Source: Nothopassalora personata (Eukaryota > Ascomycota > Dothideomycetes > Mycosphaerellales > Mycosphaerellaceae). From it: DNA of 64,000 nt. Both the position numbers and the translations under genes were made by a program. The stretch spans positions 1,544,573 through 1,608,572 of the forward strand of contig CM066297.1 in assembly GCA_033816765.1 (NCBI GenBank), written 5' to 3'. Of the stretch, positions 24,618-35,254 are shown piece by piece (within the stretch, counting starts at the first letter, position 1; each line of letters opens with the position of its first letter). A model generated the notes under the pieces. The model did no database searches. It was given only the letters and a program-made list of their open reading frames with translations, and was not told the origin of the DNA.

Positions 24618-25008
24618 AATGTCTACTAATTACCCTATATAGGCCTGTCTAAGTTGTAGTAGTGTGGAGCGGCGCTTATGTAAGCAGAGGTATTTGCCGG
24701 TCCCGGGACCGTGAAATTAGGTCACGTAACGAGCAGCGCAGTAGCCGGATAAAACAAGAGGATTAGCGGACCTAAACCCCATGCCCTCTACTTAAGAGGT
24801 ATAAATTGAATTGTTGCCTTAATGCTACGCTTACAATGCTCAACTGCGCAGTATATATCTCAATAGCTATACCAGTCCCGCTAGCTCACCTAAATGTCTA
24901 ATCAAACCTAAATCAAATAGGGGCAAGTTGGACCTAAGGAACCCTCCCTCCAAACCTAAGGTTAACATAACTAAACCTAAGGTTAACACAACCAATTAGT
25001 CGTCAATA
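24618..25008 (-). repeat. 5' LTR of Gypsy D
   Basis: It matches 12,161-12,552 with scattered transitions. The palindrome core is at 24,698-24,711, about 460 bp upstream of the gag ATG. The 3' neighbour CTAGT (25,009-25,013) is the target duplication. Confidence 0.85.
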
Positions 25009-25013
25009 CTAGT

Positions 25014-26930
25014 TTTAGCCTACTAGAACCCGGAGCTCCCTACGTTTTTAGAAACGGACTGTAGCGGCTTTACGCTTAGAGGCGCCCTCCTATAAGAAAA
25101 GGACGGAGTCGTAAGACTAGTAGGATTCTACTTAAAGAAGCTTAATAAGGCTAAGATTAACTACGACATTTACGATAAGGAGATACTCGCGGTAGTGTCC
25201 TATCTTAAGGAATAGGCTCCCGAGTTAAAAACATATAGGCCCTTTATAATCTAGACGGACTATAAGAACCTAGAATACTTTATAACGAAGAGACAGCTCT
25301 CCGAACGGTAGATCCGGTAGGTTAAGGAAGTTATAAAGTTCTAGTTTTTACTAGTGTATAGGCCGGGCACCGAGGCGATTATGCCGGATGCCCTTTCTCG
25401 AAGGGAGTAGGACACGCTTAGGTAGGATGATAAGTTATTACGGTATCGCAGATTTCTTAAACCGGACATCGTGAAGAATTAGCCGAGCTCGAAGGTAGTA
25501 GACGCTAGCTCTACTATAAAGGTTTCGTTAGTACGAATCTTAGCTACGCAGTTCGAAGGACTATCCGCTATAGAAGAGGCGGATTCACCGGGCGCACTAT
25601 AGGGACCCTTCTAAGACTAAGAGCTAAACGACCTCTAGGAAAGAACTATTAAGAAGGACAGTACGTTCTAAGCGGTATACCGCGCGATTAAGGTAGGAGC
25701 GCGTTTACTCCCTAGCGAGGTAAAACTTAAGGTATAAGTAGGTAACTATAGTATCGACCGTAACGGGTATCTTCGCTACCGCGGTAGGATTTAGGTGCCT
25801 AGAACTCCTAGTTCTACGGAGTCCGACTATAAGGAGGCGGATATAGCGATTCTATAGAACGACATCCTTAAAACTAAGCTAATCTAATCCGTGCACGATT
25901 TACCGGTATACGGCCACCCTAGCCGGGACTCTATAGCATCGATATTAAGTCGTAACTTCTACTAGCCCCTATAGTCTAAGCACGTAAGGCAGTTTTAAGG
26001 AACTATAACTACTACGGTAGGAATAAGGTATAGAGAGAATAAAAACACGGCCTCCTACAACCCTTACCGGTCCCCGACCGATTCTTCTAGGAGATCTCGA
26101 TAGATTTCATAACGGACATGCCCGAGTCGTAAGGGAACACTTGCCCCTAGGTAATTAAGGATCGACTAAGTAAGACCGTCGTTTTAGAAGCGATGCCTAC
26201 TATAAAAGCCGAGGACTACGCTAAAAGGTTCTTAGACTACTAGGTAAGATACTACAGCCTCCCTTAAGCTATTACAAGTAACCGGGGTACTAACTAGACG
26301 AGTACCTTCTAGAGGACCTTCTATCGTTTAACCGGTGTAAAATAGAGGCTTAGCTTCGCCTACTACCTATAAACCGACGGAGGCCCGGAACAATTAAACT
26401 AGGAAGTCTAGGCTTACCTTCGTAACTATATTAACTATAAGCAGTCCGACTAGAAACGCTAGCTCCCTACGGCGCAACTTGCTCTAAACGCGCGGTATTA
26501 CGCTAGGCTAGGAATAAGCCCCTTCTTCGCGGTATACGGATACGAGGCACTATTACCCGTTTAGTTATAACCGGATCTAGAGACCTCTTAGTTAGACGCC
26601 GCGTAACGGGTAACGCTATTTTTAGAAAGGATGTAAAAGATTACGGATCTGTGTTAGGCGAGCATAGCGGAAGCCGCCTAAAAATAGGAGGACTACGCTA
26701 ACCGGGGTAGGAAGCCCGCACTAATCTATCGTATAGGCGATAAAGTTTAGCTAGATCTACGCAACTATGTTACTATACGACTAAAGAAGAGCCTCGACTA
26801 TAGATACGCGAAGTATACGGTAGTAGAAGTAATCTTACCGTTGTCTATACGCTTATCTAGGATCCCCGATAGGATCTACCCAGTCTTCTATCCTAACTTA
26901 CTACGACCTATAAGCTAAGACCCCTTGCCT
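25014..26930 (+). pseudogene. Gypsy C RNase H (rest) and integrase
   Basis: It resumes the RNase H broken at 12,160, with ETDCSGF, YDIYDKE and YRPGTE motifs, followed by integrase at about 25,850-26,800. TAG codons at Gln/Trp positions abound. No chromodomain is clear. The element then continues as a non-coding tail. Confidence 0.75.
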
Positions 26931-28639
26931 AGATAGGAGATTAATAACAAACAGCCGGACCCTATTATAATTAAGTCTTACGAAGAGTAGTAGGTAGAAG
27001 AGATCCTCTACGCTAGAACTACGGTTAGAGGTAGAGACCGAGTGCGCGAAGTCCTAGTAAAATAGACCGGATACTATAACCCTACATAGGAACTATTAGG
27101 GTACCTCGCGGACATAGTAGCCGCGGATAACTTCGAGAGGAGATATAGTAACCTAATAACGTATAACGGACTAAAGGAGGCATAGGATACAAAAAGAAGG
27201 TGGAAAAGGCGAAAAGGTAAGGATTACTAGGGATTTAGCGTAGACATAGGCGTTTAGGAAAAGGTAGGCGTTCTTTTAGGTTAGGGAGTCTTTTTAGGAG
27301 ATAGAGAGAAGTAAGAAGGCATAGGTAAGTTTAAGAGCGTTTTATTTTAGCGGCGTCCGCCGTAAAAGTAGCGGAGTCCGATCCCTTTCGAGATAGCTAC
27401 ATACTGTAATAGCCTAGTCGCGGCCCGCGCGAAAGACGAGGGTACCCGAAGGCTAGTAGGAGGAGGCCGAGGCCTAACGTACGCGGCGCTAGCCTAGCTA
27501 GAGGTCGCGTAGGGCGCCCCCGGGACTAAAGAGTCGGTTAGCGATAGTTTTGTAACGGGGCCCGTAGTATATACGTCTACCTAAAGGTAAGCTAAGCATT
27601 AGCTACAGTACCTATAACCTTAGCGGCGACTATACTAAAAGGATCGGTAAGCGCGTACAAAGATGCGGAGGCCGTGGAAACTCACCGGGAGAGCATACTA
27701 GTACGCTAGAGAGGCTTTAAAGCCTTCTAGGCTTTAAGGACGGCGCGGAGCTTAGTACGGGCGTCGTCGCTAAAAGACCGTAAGCCGGTAGAAAAGTCGC
27801 GGAGGACGCTAGGGAGGATACTTACGCGCGGTTCTAGTTAGTAGCGCGGGTCCACTTAGTATAGGCGGCGTAGGCGAGCTCCGGCCTAAAACGCGCGGTT
27901 AGCGATAATTTTCCTTCGGGGTCCGCGTAGACATACATGTCCTCGCAATGCTTACGATTAGTGTTATAGGCCTAGTAGGCGCGCGCGGTTACGCCCTAAC
28001 GATAATTAGCGGACCCCGATAGGAATGGGACGGGGACCGGTACTTATATACTAGGAGACGTAGTCTACGCTAGTAGAGGCGTAGGGGACGTAGTAGATGC
28101 GGCGTTAGGCCATTTTATACTAGATTCTAGTTAGAATGTATCGGTCCCCGTAGTAATTTATTCGGACTCACTTAATAGTATTAATAGGAGATGTAGTAGT
28201 AGTAGTTTCTATTTACGGCATACCGTTAGTATCTATCGGAACCCGTAGGGAAAATGTCGTCTCCCTAAGCGATAGGCATAAGATGCGTAAACGTATGCCC
28301 CTAAGGCTAGAGACGCTTAGCTAGGGGGAGGGGGAGGGACGACTTACGTGTACGGTAGGTAATAAGGAAAAAAGAAAGAAAGAAAAAGAGAACGAGAACC
28401 TAAAGATATGTTCTAGGCTCCTATTGTTTACATATAACAATAGCTATTGTCACTTAGTAGACAATAGTAAACCTTACACTTACCTAGGTAATAATACTTC
28501 GTCTCGGTATCGGCGGGGCTAGACAATAAGGAAGAGAAGCTCGGGCACTTCCTATTGCGAGCCTAATAAAAACAGCTAGGACAATAGGCTCTAGGGCGGA
28601 GCTAGGACTAGGGGCGGCGGAGGAGGAAGGGGGGGGTAG
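26931..28639 (+). other. Non-coding 3' tail of Gypsy C
   Basis: About 1.7 kb between integrase and the 3' LTR with no convincing reading frame and some purine-rich low-complexity stretches (for example 28,320-28,400). It ends in a polypurine run beside the LTR. A lost extra ORF or a long untranslated region are both possible. Confidence 0.5.
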
Positions 28640-28802
28640 TGTAAGGGGGCGGGCCTCTATTCCTTAGTATAGGCTACGCCTATACGTTCGGATTGCTTTC
28701 CGACACCTTTTCTTCGGACAGCGTGTAACTTCCTCTTTCTTCTATATCGAACTTATTATAAACCTTATAGAACTTTAGTGTATACGTCGTTTACCCGTAA
28801 CA
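28640..28802 (+). repeat. 3' LTR of Gypsy C
   Basis: It begins TGTAAGGGGGCGGGCC just after a GGAGGAAGGGGGGGG-type tract and ends CCCGTAACA. It pairs with 9,168-9,329. Confidence 0.82.
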
Positions 28803-28962
28803 CTAAGTGCCTTAATAAGGGTCTTACGCTTAGAGAGCCTACTAGATATAGGTAGGCCCTTTCTACTATTACTAGAAGGTCGCTTATTAGGATTATTACC
28901 GTTACTAGAACTAGTTCTACTACTAAAGACATTACTAGTGCTACTAAATTAGTTTATAGGAG
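28803..28962. other. AT-rich spacer between elements C and E
   Basis: Short RIP-mutated sequence with no recognisable domain. It was contiguous with 31,413 onward before element E inserted, since AGGAG is duplicated at 28,958-28,962 and 31,413-31,417. Confidence 0.6.
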
Positions 28963-31412
28963 TGTTAGGAACCGCTGTACGTTATCCTAACCGGGCTTGA
29001 ATCCTTATAGAGATGTCTTAAACGTTAAGAAGGTAGTAGTCCTAAACAGTATATAAGGTATACTAAGAATAAGTTAAGTACGAGGCTCCTATCTACTCGT
29101 AAAGAAGCGTCGTCTATATAGTGCTATGTCTTAGCGTAACTAATTAGACTAAGTAGACTAATTACGAGCAGTCCGATTAGACCGGTCGTACCGAAACAGA
29201 TCGGCTCCGTCGTCTTTCCCTAGCGCTCCGTTTCGCTAAATAAGTAGTCGTAGGTTCTCTACGAATTAAACCGTAACACTATCCCCCTTCTAGCTTAGCT
29301 TCGTCCCGAAGCTTATAAATAATCGGTTACCCCCGCTTCTACACTTGTTATACTTCTAAAGATAACTTCTTACACTCTTCGTAAAATTAATCTTTCCTAG
29401 GAAATCGTACAATACGGTATCGAAATAGCTCCCTATACCGCCTATTAGAACGCTCGTCCTAAGAAGGACTCTCCTAAGCCGAAATGCATCGTTTGTCCTC
29501 GCTCCGGCCGTTGTTCCGAGTATGTCCGTAAAGGATACGCGGGCTACGACGTAACTATCTCGAATCCCTAGTAGATAAAGCTACGTAAGTCCCGTAATAA
29601 GCTCCGTCGCGAACTCGTTAAGGTAGAAGAGGAGGAGGCGGAGCTGTTTTACAAGTTCTCCGAGTTGTCGTCCCTCCTAGCTTCTCGTCGTTTGAAGAAA
29701 GTACGTCTCCGGAAGTAGCTCTTATAGGTTAAGGGTCGAATAGAAGAGGCGGTTACTAATAAAGTCGTCGAGGCCGAAGAGGTAGTAGCGGTCGAGGACG
29801 CTCTACTCTCGGTCGAAGAGTCTCTTAGCGTAGAGGCCCCTAGCAACCCTTTCTCTATCGACGATCCCCTAGAGCTCTCTCCCCTAAACTAGAACCTGTT
29901 ATTTCCGGGTTACTAGGGTTTTGTTCCCTTCGATAACGTTAGTTCCTTTAGATTGTCGTAAGTCGTTATCTAATAGTCGTGTTTTCTATGTCGTTATGTT
30001 AACTTCTATGTCCTAGGCTATTAAATTAAGAAGCCGCCGTTTAATGCCTTATCGTTAGGTTGTTTCTACTAGGCAGATTTCGAGAAGAAGTTCTCGCATT
30101 CCTAGTATGCCGTTATTGCTCGATCTATAGCGTTAAATTCGCGGCTAATAATATTCTTCTTCTTACAGTTTCTTATAAAGTAGCCTTGTTCGCTATATAC
30201 GTATTAGGTGGAACCTTTGCTCTTTAGCCCCCTTCCTATCCTACGTTCCGTTACGTCTAATTCTATTAGGTCTCCGTAACCGTTAGGGTCCTAACTTCTA
30301 ACCTTAAAGCCCCCTCTTCCGCCCGCGGCGGGTCTCTAGTATCTAGGCTATATGTGTCGGTCGTACCTTAACTCCTAGAGCCTTTCGTTAATCTCCTTTA
30401 CTGCCTTAATTATCGCCCCTAGCGTAACGACGCTAGCGTTTCGGGATAGTTCGGCTTTAACGTTGTCTTTTAGCCCGAGGTAGAACTGCGATCGTAATGC
30501 TACGTCGTTCTATTCTAGGTCGGCGGTATATCCTTAGAATTCTAAGGCGTATAGCGCTATAGAAGTAGTCTATTGAAGTTGTCGGATATGTCGGTCGGCG
30601 TATACCTCCTTATTTAGTATCCCGTATAGATTATCGAGTTTTATCTTAAACTCGTCGTAGTCGTAGAAAATTTTTCGAGTTTCCGTTTTCGGTGTTTCTC
30701 CCTCGCCCTAGTTGTGTAGCTAGTCCTTAAGGTATAGTCGGAATCCTCTAGCTGCTTTTCCTCGTAGGAAGGATACGGCGTACAAGACCTTACTAGCCTC
30801 GCCTTAAAACTAGTATACGTTAAAGTAAAGGTACAACTAAACCTACAGTTAAAAAGCCTCTAGTTTGTCCTTAGTCCCGTCGAACGTCTCCGGCGTAGAC
30901 ACCTTAGGTGCACGGTAGTAGTCCGATAGGTTTAGTATGTCTATAGGGTTGTTGTTATTCTTACTACTTCCTAAAATCGACATTTCGCTTATTCGTTCCG
31001 TAATACTAGTTAACTATAGCGTTCCCTATCTTAACGGACTCCGGGTAGCGTCTCTCCTAGACATATGCAAAGGGCCCTAGTAGTAGTGCTTAAAGTTGTT
31101 AGGAACCGCTATACGTTATCCTAACCGGGCTTAGATCCTTATAGAGATGTCTTAAACGTTAAGAAGGTAGTAGTCCTAAACAGTATATAAGGTATACTAA
31201 GAATAAGTTAAGTACGAGGCTCCTATCTACTCGTAAAGAAGCGTCGTCTATATAGTGCTATGTCTTAGCGTAACTAATTAGACTAAGTAGACTAATTACG
31301 AGCAGTCCGATTAGACCGGTCGTACCGAAACAGATCGGCTCCGTCGTCTTTCCCTAGCGCTCCGTTTCGCTAAATAAGTAGTCGTAGGTTCTCTACAAAT
31401 CAAACCGTAACA
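28963..31412 (-). mobile_element. Non-autonomous gag-only LTR element E (2.45 kb)
   Basis: LTRs of 316 bp (28,963-29,278; 31,097-31,412) start TGTTAGG and end CCGTAACA, and are flanked by duplication AGGAG. The 1.8-kb interior encodes only a minus-strand Gag: capsid-like region from about 30,900 (TPETFDGTKDK box), then a Cys-poor zinc-knuckle remnant near 30,160. No protease, RT or integrase is present. An AGAAGGGGGATAG purine tract on the minus strand abuts the 28,963 LTR and confirms orientation. It would need enzymes from a full Gypsy. RIP stops are present. Confidence 0.85.
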
Positions 31413-31935
31413 AGGAGTCTACTTAATAATATCTACTATAATACTACTTATAAGTTAGTAAACACCCTTAAAATACTATTATATATATATTATACCTTAC
31501 TAAAGCTTCTTAAAAAGCTTTAAGAATATACGCGTAGTAGTTGTTAGTATATATAAGTATATATAGTAGTCTAGAAGGGGGTAAGAGAGGTATAAAGTAG
31601 TATAAAGTAGAGAGAGTTATTTAGTAAAGAACTAGCTTCTTTTATATATACCTATAAGGTCTATACGTTGCTACCTAGCTATAAGAGCCTTCTTAAGCCG
31701 AGAGAACCTTCTATTTACTTCTAAAAGCGGAAAGATAAGGCCTAAATATGTCTAAAAGTAGATCTATAAAGATCTCTTATATATATAGATCTAATAAGAT
31801 CGCTGTCCTTAGTATATACCTACCTATAGCTAATCTAGTATCTAAAGCTAGCAAAGGTGTTCGACACTAATATAGCAATATAGGTAATATTAAGTTAATT
31901 AGACTACCTTTATAGCAGTTAGTCTAAAGGGGGAG
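31413..31935 (+). pseudogene. Copia pol 3' remnant
   Basis: Very AT-rich RIP-mutated sequence. The last 100 bp keep a degraded Copia-like pol end, followed by the purine tract AAAGGGGGAG beside an LTR. The rest of the element is missing on the left. Confidence 0.5.
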
Positions 31936-32110
31936 TGTTGTAAATTAGGTAACTAATAGCTATATTAGTTAGGACTTAGCACATACACACTATATTACAC
32001 TATTACTATAGCTAGATAGTCTCACACCCTGTAGCAATTCATAAGGGTTAATAATCCACCCTATCGTTTCAATCTAGAAGCTTGTACTCGTCAAATACCT
32101 ATCTATAACA
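31936..32110 (+). repeat. Copia-type LTR at the edge of the transposon block
   Basis: It begins TGTTGTAAATTAGG after a polypurine tract and ends TATAACA at 32,110. Base composition changes sharply here to normal host DNA. Confidence 0.65.
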
Positions 32111-32515
32111 CGGACCTCTCGGACACCTCTGCGACTCTTCTGCGCTGCCTGGAGATCCCACGGTCAGACGTTGTGCAGACATGGAGCTCAACAAGGTCGA
32201 GCATCTGTCGTCGACTCGGATCGATGAAGAGATTCAGACGTGCTGCTCTAACTTGGAGACTGATTCAATAACGCAGAGCGACCACGCACCCACAGCAATG
32301 GCGAGGTGAGGTATGAGCAGGGAGAAAGATCAAGGTCAGATTATTCATTCGGCCACCTTCGAGGCCATCTCATGCTAGCAGGACTCTATCCCAGTCGCCT
32401 CTGCGCTCATCAAGTTCCCAACAACGCCTCGCTAATCCATAACAAAAGTCGCTCGCCGACGCACGCCATCAGATGCAAATGCAGAGTCATGCCATGCTCA
32501 GAAATCCACCATCCC
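32111..32515. other. Host spacer beside the transposon block
   Basis: Normal-composition DNA 3' of the Cdc6 gene. A 42-codon plus-strand frame opens at ATG 32,181 and runs to a potential splice donor, but it matches nothing I recognise; it could be a remnant cut by the insertions or chance. Confidence 0.5.
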
Positions 32516-34456
32516 TTACAATCCATTTCCTTCCAACATCTCCCTCAACAGATCGCCGCCAGGTCCCTCCAGAGCACCAGAAAGCTCCTTCGCACTGACA
32601 GCACTTGCAATCCTTCTCTCATCACCGATAGCTGCACCGCCGAAAGCACCCTTCGGCTTCCTGCCTGGTGTTCTCGAAGGTGTGAGCGGGACAGCAAAGC
32701 TGCCGTTCTTGCCGTCAACAGCAGACACCAGGCTCAAAGTCTCAAGTCCGGAGACGACATCGCGGAATTCCAAGCTCGAGAGGGCGTGGAAGAGATTCTC
32801 GTGTCTGCAGAGACCGCTGTAAGCTTCGAAGAGCTGCTTCACGGAAGGTGCACTGCTGTTGTTCGTCTTTGATGGCGTGGCGAACATGGTCTTCTCGATC
32901 TGAGTCTCGCGTTTGCGCCTCTCAAGAGCTGCTAGAGCGCAAAGCACTGCCTTTTGCTGCAGGTTGAGTCCACCGAGTCTTTGTGTCGCACCATTGCTGA
33001 AGGCCAGTGCTGTCACTCGTGCCATGTGGGCAATCGTTGCCTTTGGTGCACTCTCCACGGTGTATTTTGCCCGTTCCTTTGCTGGCGAGGTTCCTTTGGC
33101 GGGTGATGACAGATTGATGTTCTCCATTAGTGGTGTCTTCGACGGGCTGTTCTCAAGTGCAGCTTTCGCATCCCTCTCCCGAGTCTCGCGATCCACCAGA
33201 TCGATCGCTCTTTTGCAAATGTCAAAGGCTTTGCGAAGGTCTCCAGTCTGTGCTGCGACCTTCTTGGCGCAGAATTGAATCGCTGCCAGGTGCAAGAATG
33301 GCACGTTCTGCGAGTCTTTTGATACCAAAGTCATGAGCTTCGAGGTCACAACATCGGCGATTTGTGTTGCGCTGTATGGCATGAATGGAAGTAGCTCCGG
33401 CTTGAGGTTTCGCGACTTCAGTCGTGGCAGGAAGCGGTCTGTTAGATCCAAGGCGTTTGCAATGCCGATCAGGATCAGCCGTGATGTGTTGTGCATCGAC
33501 CACTCAAAGAGGTTGTAAAGGAGCTCAAGGTCCAGTTCCACAAGCTGATCGACTTCGTCCAGAACCACCAAGTATTTCTGGCTGTCGCGTGCCTTGCCTC
33601 GAATGAAGCACGATCGGAGGTAGTCGAAGCCAGCGTTCTCCTTGATGTCCAGATCTTCCGAGAGTTTCTGGCTCAGGTCCTTCGTGTTTCGTACGCTCAT
33701 GCAGTTGATCACCGAGACTGGAATCTGACTGTCTTGAGTGTGCTCTTGAATCAACTCGTCCAGCAGCGCACTTTTGCCTGTGCCGGGTGGACCTGACACG
33801 TAGAGACATCCTGTCATTTTCGACTCCACCGCATTCCTGATGAAGCTCGAGATCTGGGCTCTTTCATCTTCGCGGCCGACCAGTCTTCCCGGATTTGAGC
33901 ATCGTGAGAAGAGCTGCCTTGCCTGGTTGTACACGGCATTGACAACAGAAGGTGTGTGCGGCGTCTTCGGCGTTCGTGGTGTGACTTGACTGCCGGCGAT
34001 GAGGACTCGGTGCCGTGGCGTCACTGGCACCTTCTTCGAGAGCTGGTCGCGATGTCTCGGGGTTTGGGGTCCCACGTTTTCTTGGTCGCTCTTCCCATCC
34101 TGAAATACGCCAATCGCAGCCTTGGACACCTTGAAGTGTGATCCGACTTTGGCAGGAGACAGCTCGACGCGAGCTTCAGGCGCAGTCCTCCCCGACGACC
34201 GCGTCTTCTTCGTGGGTCGCGTTTCAACATCCTCATCTTCTTCCGACTCTGCATCCTTGTGCTTGATGAATGGATTCTCGTTCTCGTCATGGGGCTCGTT
34301 GATTGCTATCCGTCGCTTTGATCGTGTTGCAGTGGATGCATTGCCTGCACATGATACGGCAGTCTTGACGCGCCTTCCTGTTTCCTCTGTTGGCAGTTTC
34401 GTGCTGGCAGCGGCGGCAGCGCTTCGGGTCCTCTTGCCTAAGACTGTGGCGGGCAT
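32516..34456 (-). CDS. CDC6: Cdc6/Cdc18 replication-licensing ATPase
   Basis: Origin-licensing AAA+ ATPase that loads the MCM helicase with ORC and Cdt1 in the nucleus. The 646-residue product starts MPATVLGKRTRS, a typical fungal Cdc6 opening with a basic KRTR-type nuclear signal. The N-terminal 170 residues are disordered, with several Ser/Thr-Pro sites including TPRTPKTPHTP and SPAK, likely CDK targets. Walker A GPPGTGKS is near residues 222-229 and Walker B LVVLDEVD near 296-303. A C-terminal winged-helix region follows. The frame is open 18 codons further upstream (to 34,510), but that adds a hydrophobic leader unsuited to a nuclear protein, so I prefer the inner start. No intron was seen. 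Confidence 0.9.
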   Translation of the reverse strand: MPATVLGKRTRSAAAAASTKLPTEETGRRVKTAVSCAGNASTATRSKRRIAINEPHDENENPFIKHKDAESEEDEDVETRPTKKTRSSGRTAPEARVELSPAKVGSHFKVSKAAIGVFQDGKSDQENVGPQTPRHRDQLSKKVPVTPRHRVLIAGSQVTPRTPKTPHTPSVVNAVYNQARQLFSRCSNPGRLVGREDERAQISSFIRNAVESKMTGCLYVSGPPGTGKSALLDELIQEHTQDSQIPVSVINCMSVRNTKDLSQKLSEDLDIKENAGFDYLRSCFIRGKARDSQKYLVVLDEVDQLVELDLELLYNLFEWSMHNTSRLILIGIANALDLTDRFLPRLKSRNLKPELLPFMPYSATQIADVVTSKLMTLVSKDSQNVPFLHLAAIQFCAKKVAAQTGDLRKAFDICKRAIDLVDRETRERDAKAALENSPSKTPLMENINLSSPAKGTSPAKERAKYTVESAPKATIAHMARVTALAFSNGATQRLGGLNLQQKAVLCALAALERRKRETQIEKTMFATPSKTNNSSAPSVKQLFEAYSGLCRHENLFHALSSLEFRDVVSGLETLSLVSAVDGKNGSFAVPLTPSRTPGRKPKGAFGGAAIGDERRIASAVSAKELSGALEGPGGDLLREMLEGNGL

Positions 34457-35254
34457 GGTGGCGATGAGGCAAGTGCAGAGCAGAGCAGCAGAAAGCGCAA
34501 TGCGGAACACAAAAAAGGTGATGTGGAAGGTGTGGTGATGTAGAGAGAGAGAAGGTACTCGAGCGCGCTGGCCGAAGAAACAGCTTTGCGTCGCGTCAAG
34601 GGAAGCGCGTACTAGCGTGTTTTCTCATCGCGATCGCCAATGCACCACTTTGACCAGCCACATTCACGCATGTGGAACGCGTTAAATGAACCGACATCAC
34701 GTTGAACTATGGAGCTACCACATCTGATGAAAAAGCGGGCTTGGGTACTTCTTGGCTTCTGTGATATTGGACTACCACAGTAGCATAGCAGACAATCCCA
34801 TACACACCTATGTTCTTGCACCCTGAATGTGCCCCCATATCTATCGGTTTCAATGTCTATCCAGTGAACACGAATATGTACTCCGCAGACGGAGCTCACC
34901 CATCATGTCATGCCGTCACGATTTGGAGCATTGTCCCCTTCTCGACGTCCCAGCAATGTCTGATGTCGTTCTTCATGGCCGTTACTAGGTTCGGAACTTC
35001 CTGTCCTCGGTTGCTGGTCCCGAACATCTTTCAGCAATATCGTGCGCTACCTCCGCCATCCACACGGGCCAGGTGTATACACTCCAGCATAGCTTAATTT
35101 GTTCCCACGATGCGTCGTATCCTAATATCCTCAATGCGAATACCGCTGGCCACGCACAGGGCATCATACTCGCCCAATCACGACCCATCCACTTCGCGCC
35201 ATACCACCGCTCAGCTCCATAATCTCCATGCGATTGCTTCTTCCAGCAGACCCT
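34457..35254. other. Intergenic region upstream of Cdc6
   Basis: About 800 bp between the Cdc6 start and the end of the next gene. Several short frames exist on both strands, none with recognisable features. It should hold the Cdc6 promoter and the neighbour's 3' UTR. Confidence 0.6.

Larger units (their letters stand above)
12161..25008 (-). mobile_element. Gypsy element D with a third ORF (12.8 kb)
   Basis: LTRs of about 392 bp (12,161-12,552; 24,618-25,008) are flanked by target duplication CTAGT (12,156-12,160; 25,009-25,013). Removing the element restores the RNase H frame of Gypsy C, which fixes the borders. Orientation is minus: a purine tract (GATAGGGGAGAA on the minus strand) abuts the 12,161 LTR, and all coding is on that strand. 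From 5': leader with tandem repeats, gag-protease, pol (RT-RH-INT), a third ORF of about 1,100 codons, 3' LTR. The retroposon at 14,995-15,889 sits inside the third ORF. RIP-type stops affect every ORF. Confidence 0.88.
9168..28802 (+). mobile_element. Gypsy element C (interrupted by element D)
   Basis: Two matching LTRs (9,168-9,329 and 28,640-28,802) bound a plus-strand gag-pol. The reading frame stops at 12,160 and resumes at 25,009 after nested element D. The Lys-Ser-Leu-Val codons across the D target site rejoin in frame, confirming that the halves belong together. A polypurine run ending in GGGGGGGG precedes the right LTR. The 5-bp flanks do not match (GTGTC left, CTAAG right), and the left flank is Gypsy B whereas the right is not, so the flanks were probably rearranged. 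Confidence 0.8.

Noticed and set aside
32306..32872. 188-codon plus-strand ORF
   Set aside because: Most of it is antisense to the Cdc6 C-terminus, with no start context or protein features of its own.
34457..34510. 18-codon N-terminal extension of Cdc6
   Set aside because: It encodes a hydrophobic stretch unlike a nuclear licensing factor, and the inner Met begins the usual fungal sequence.
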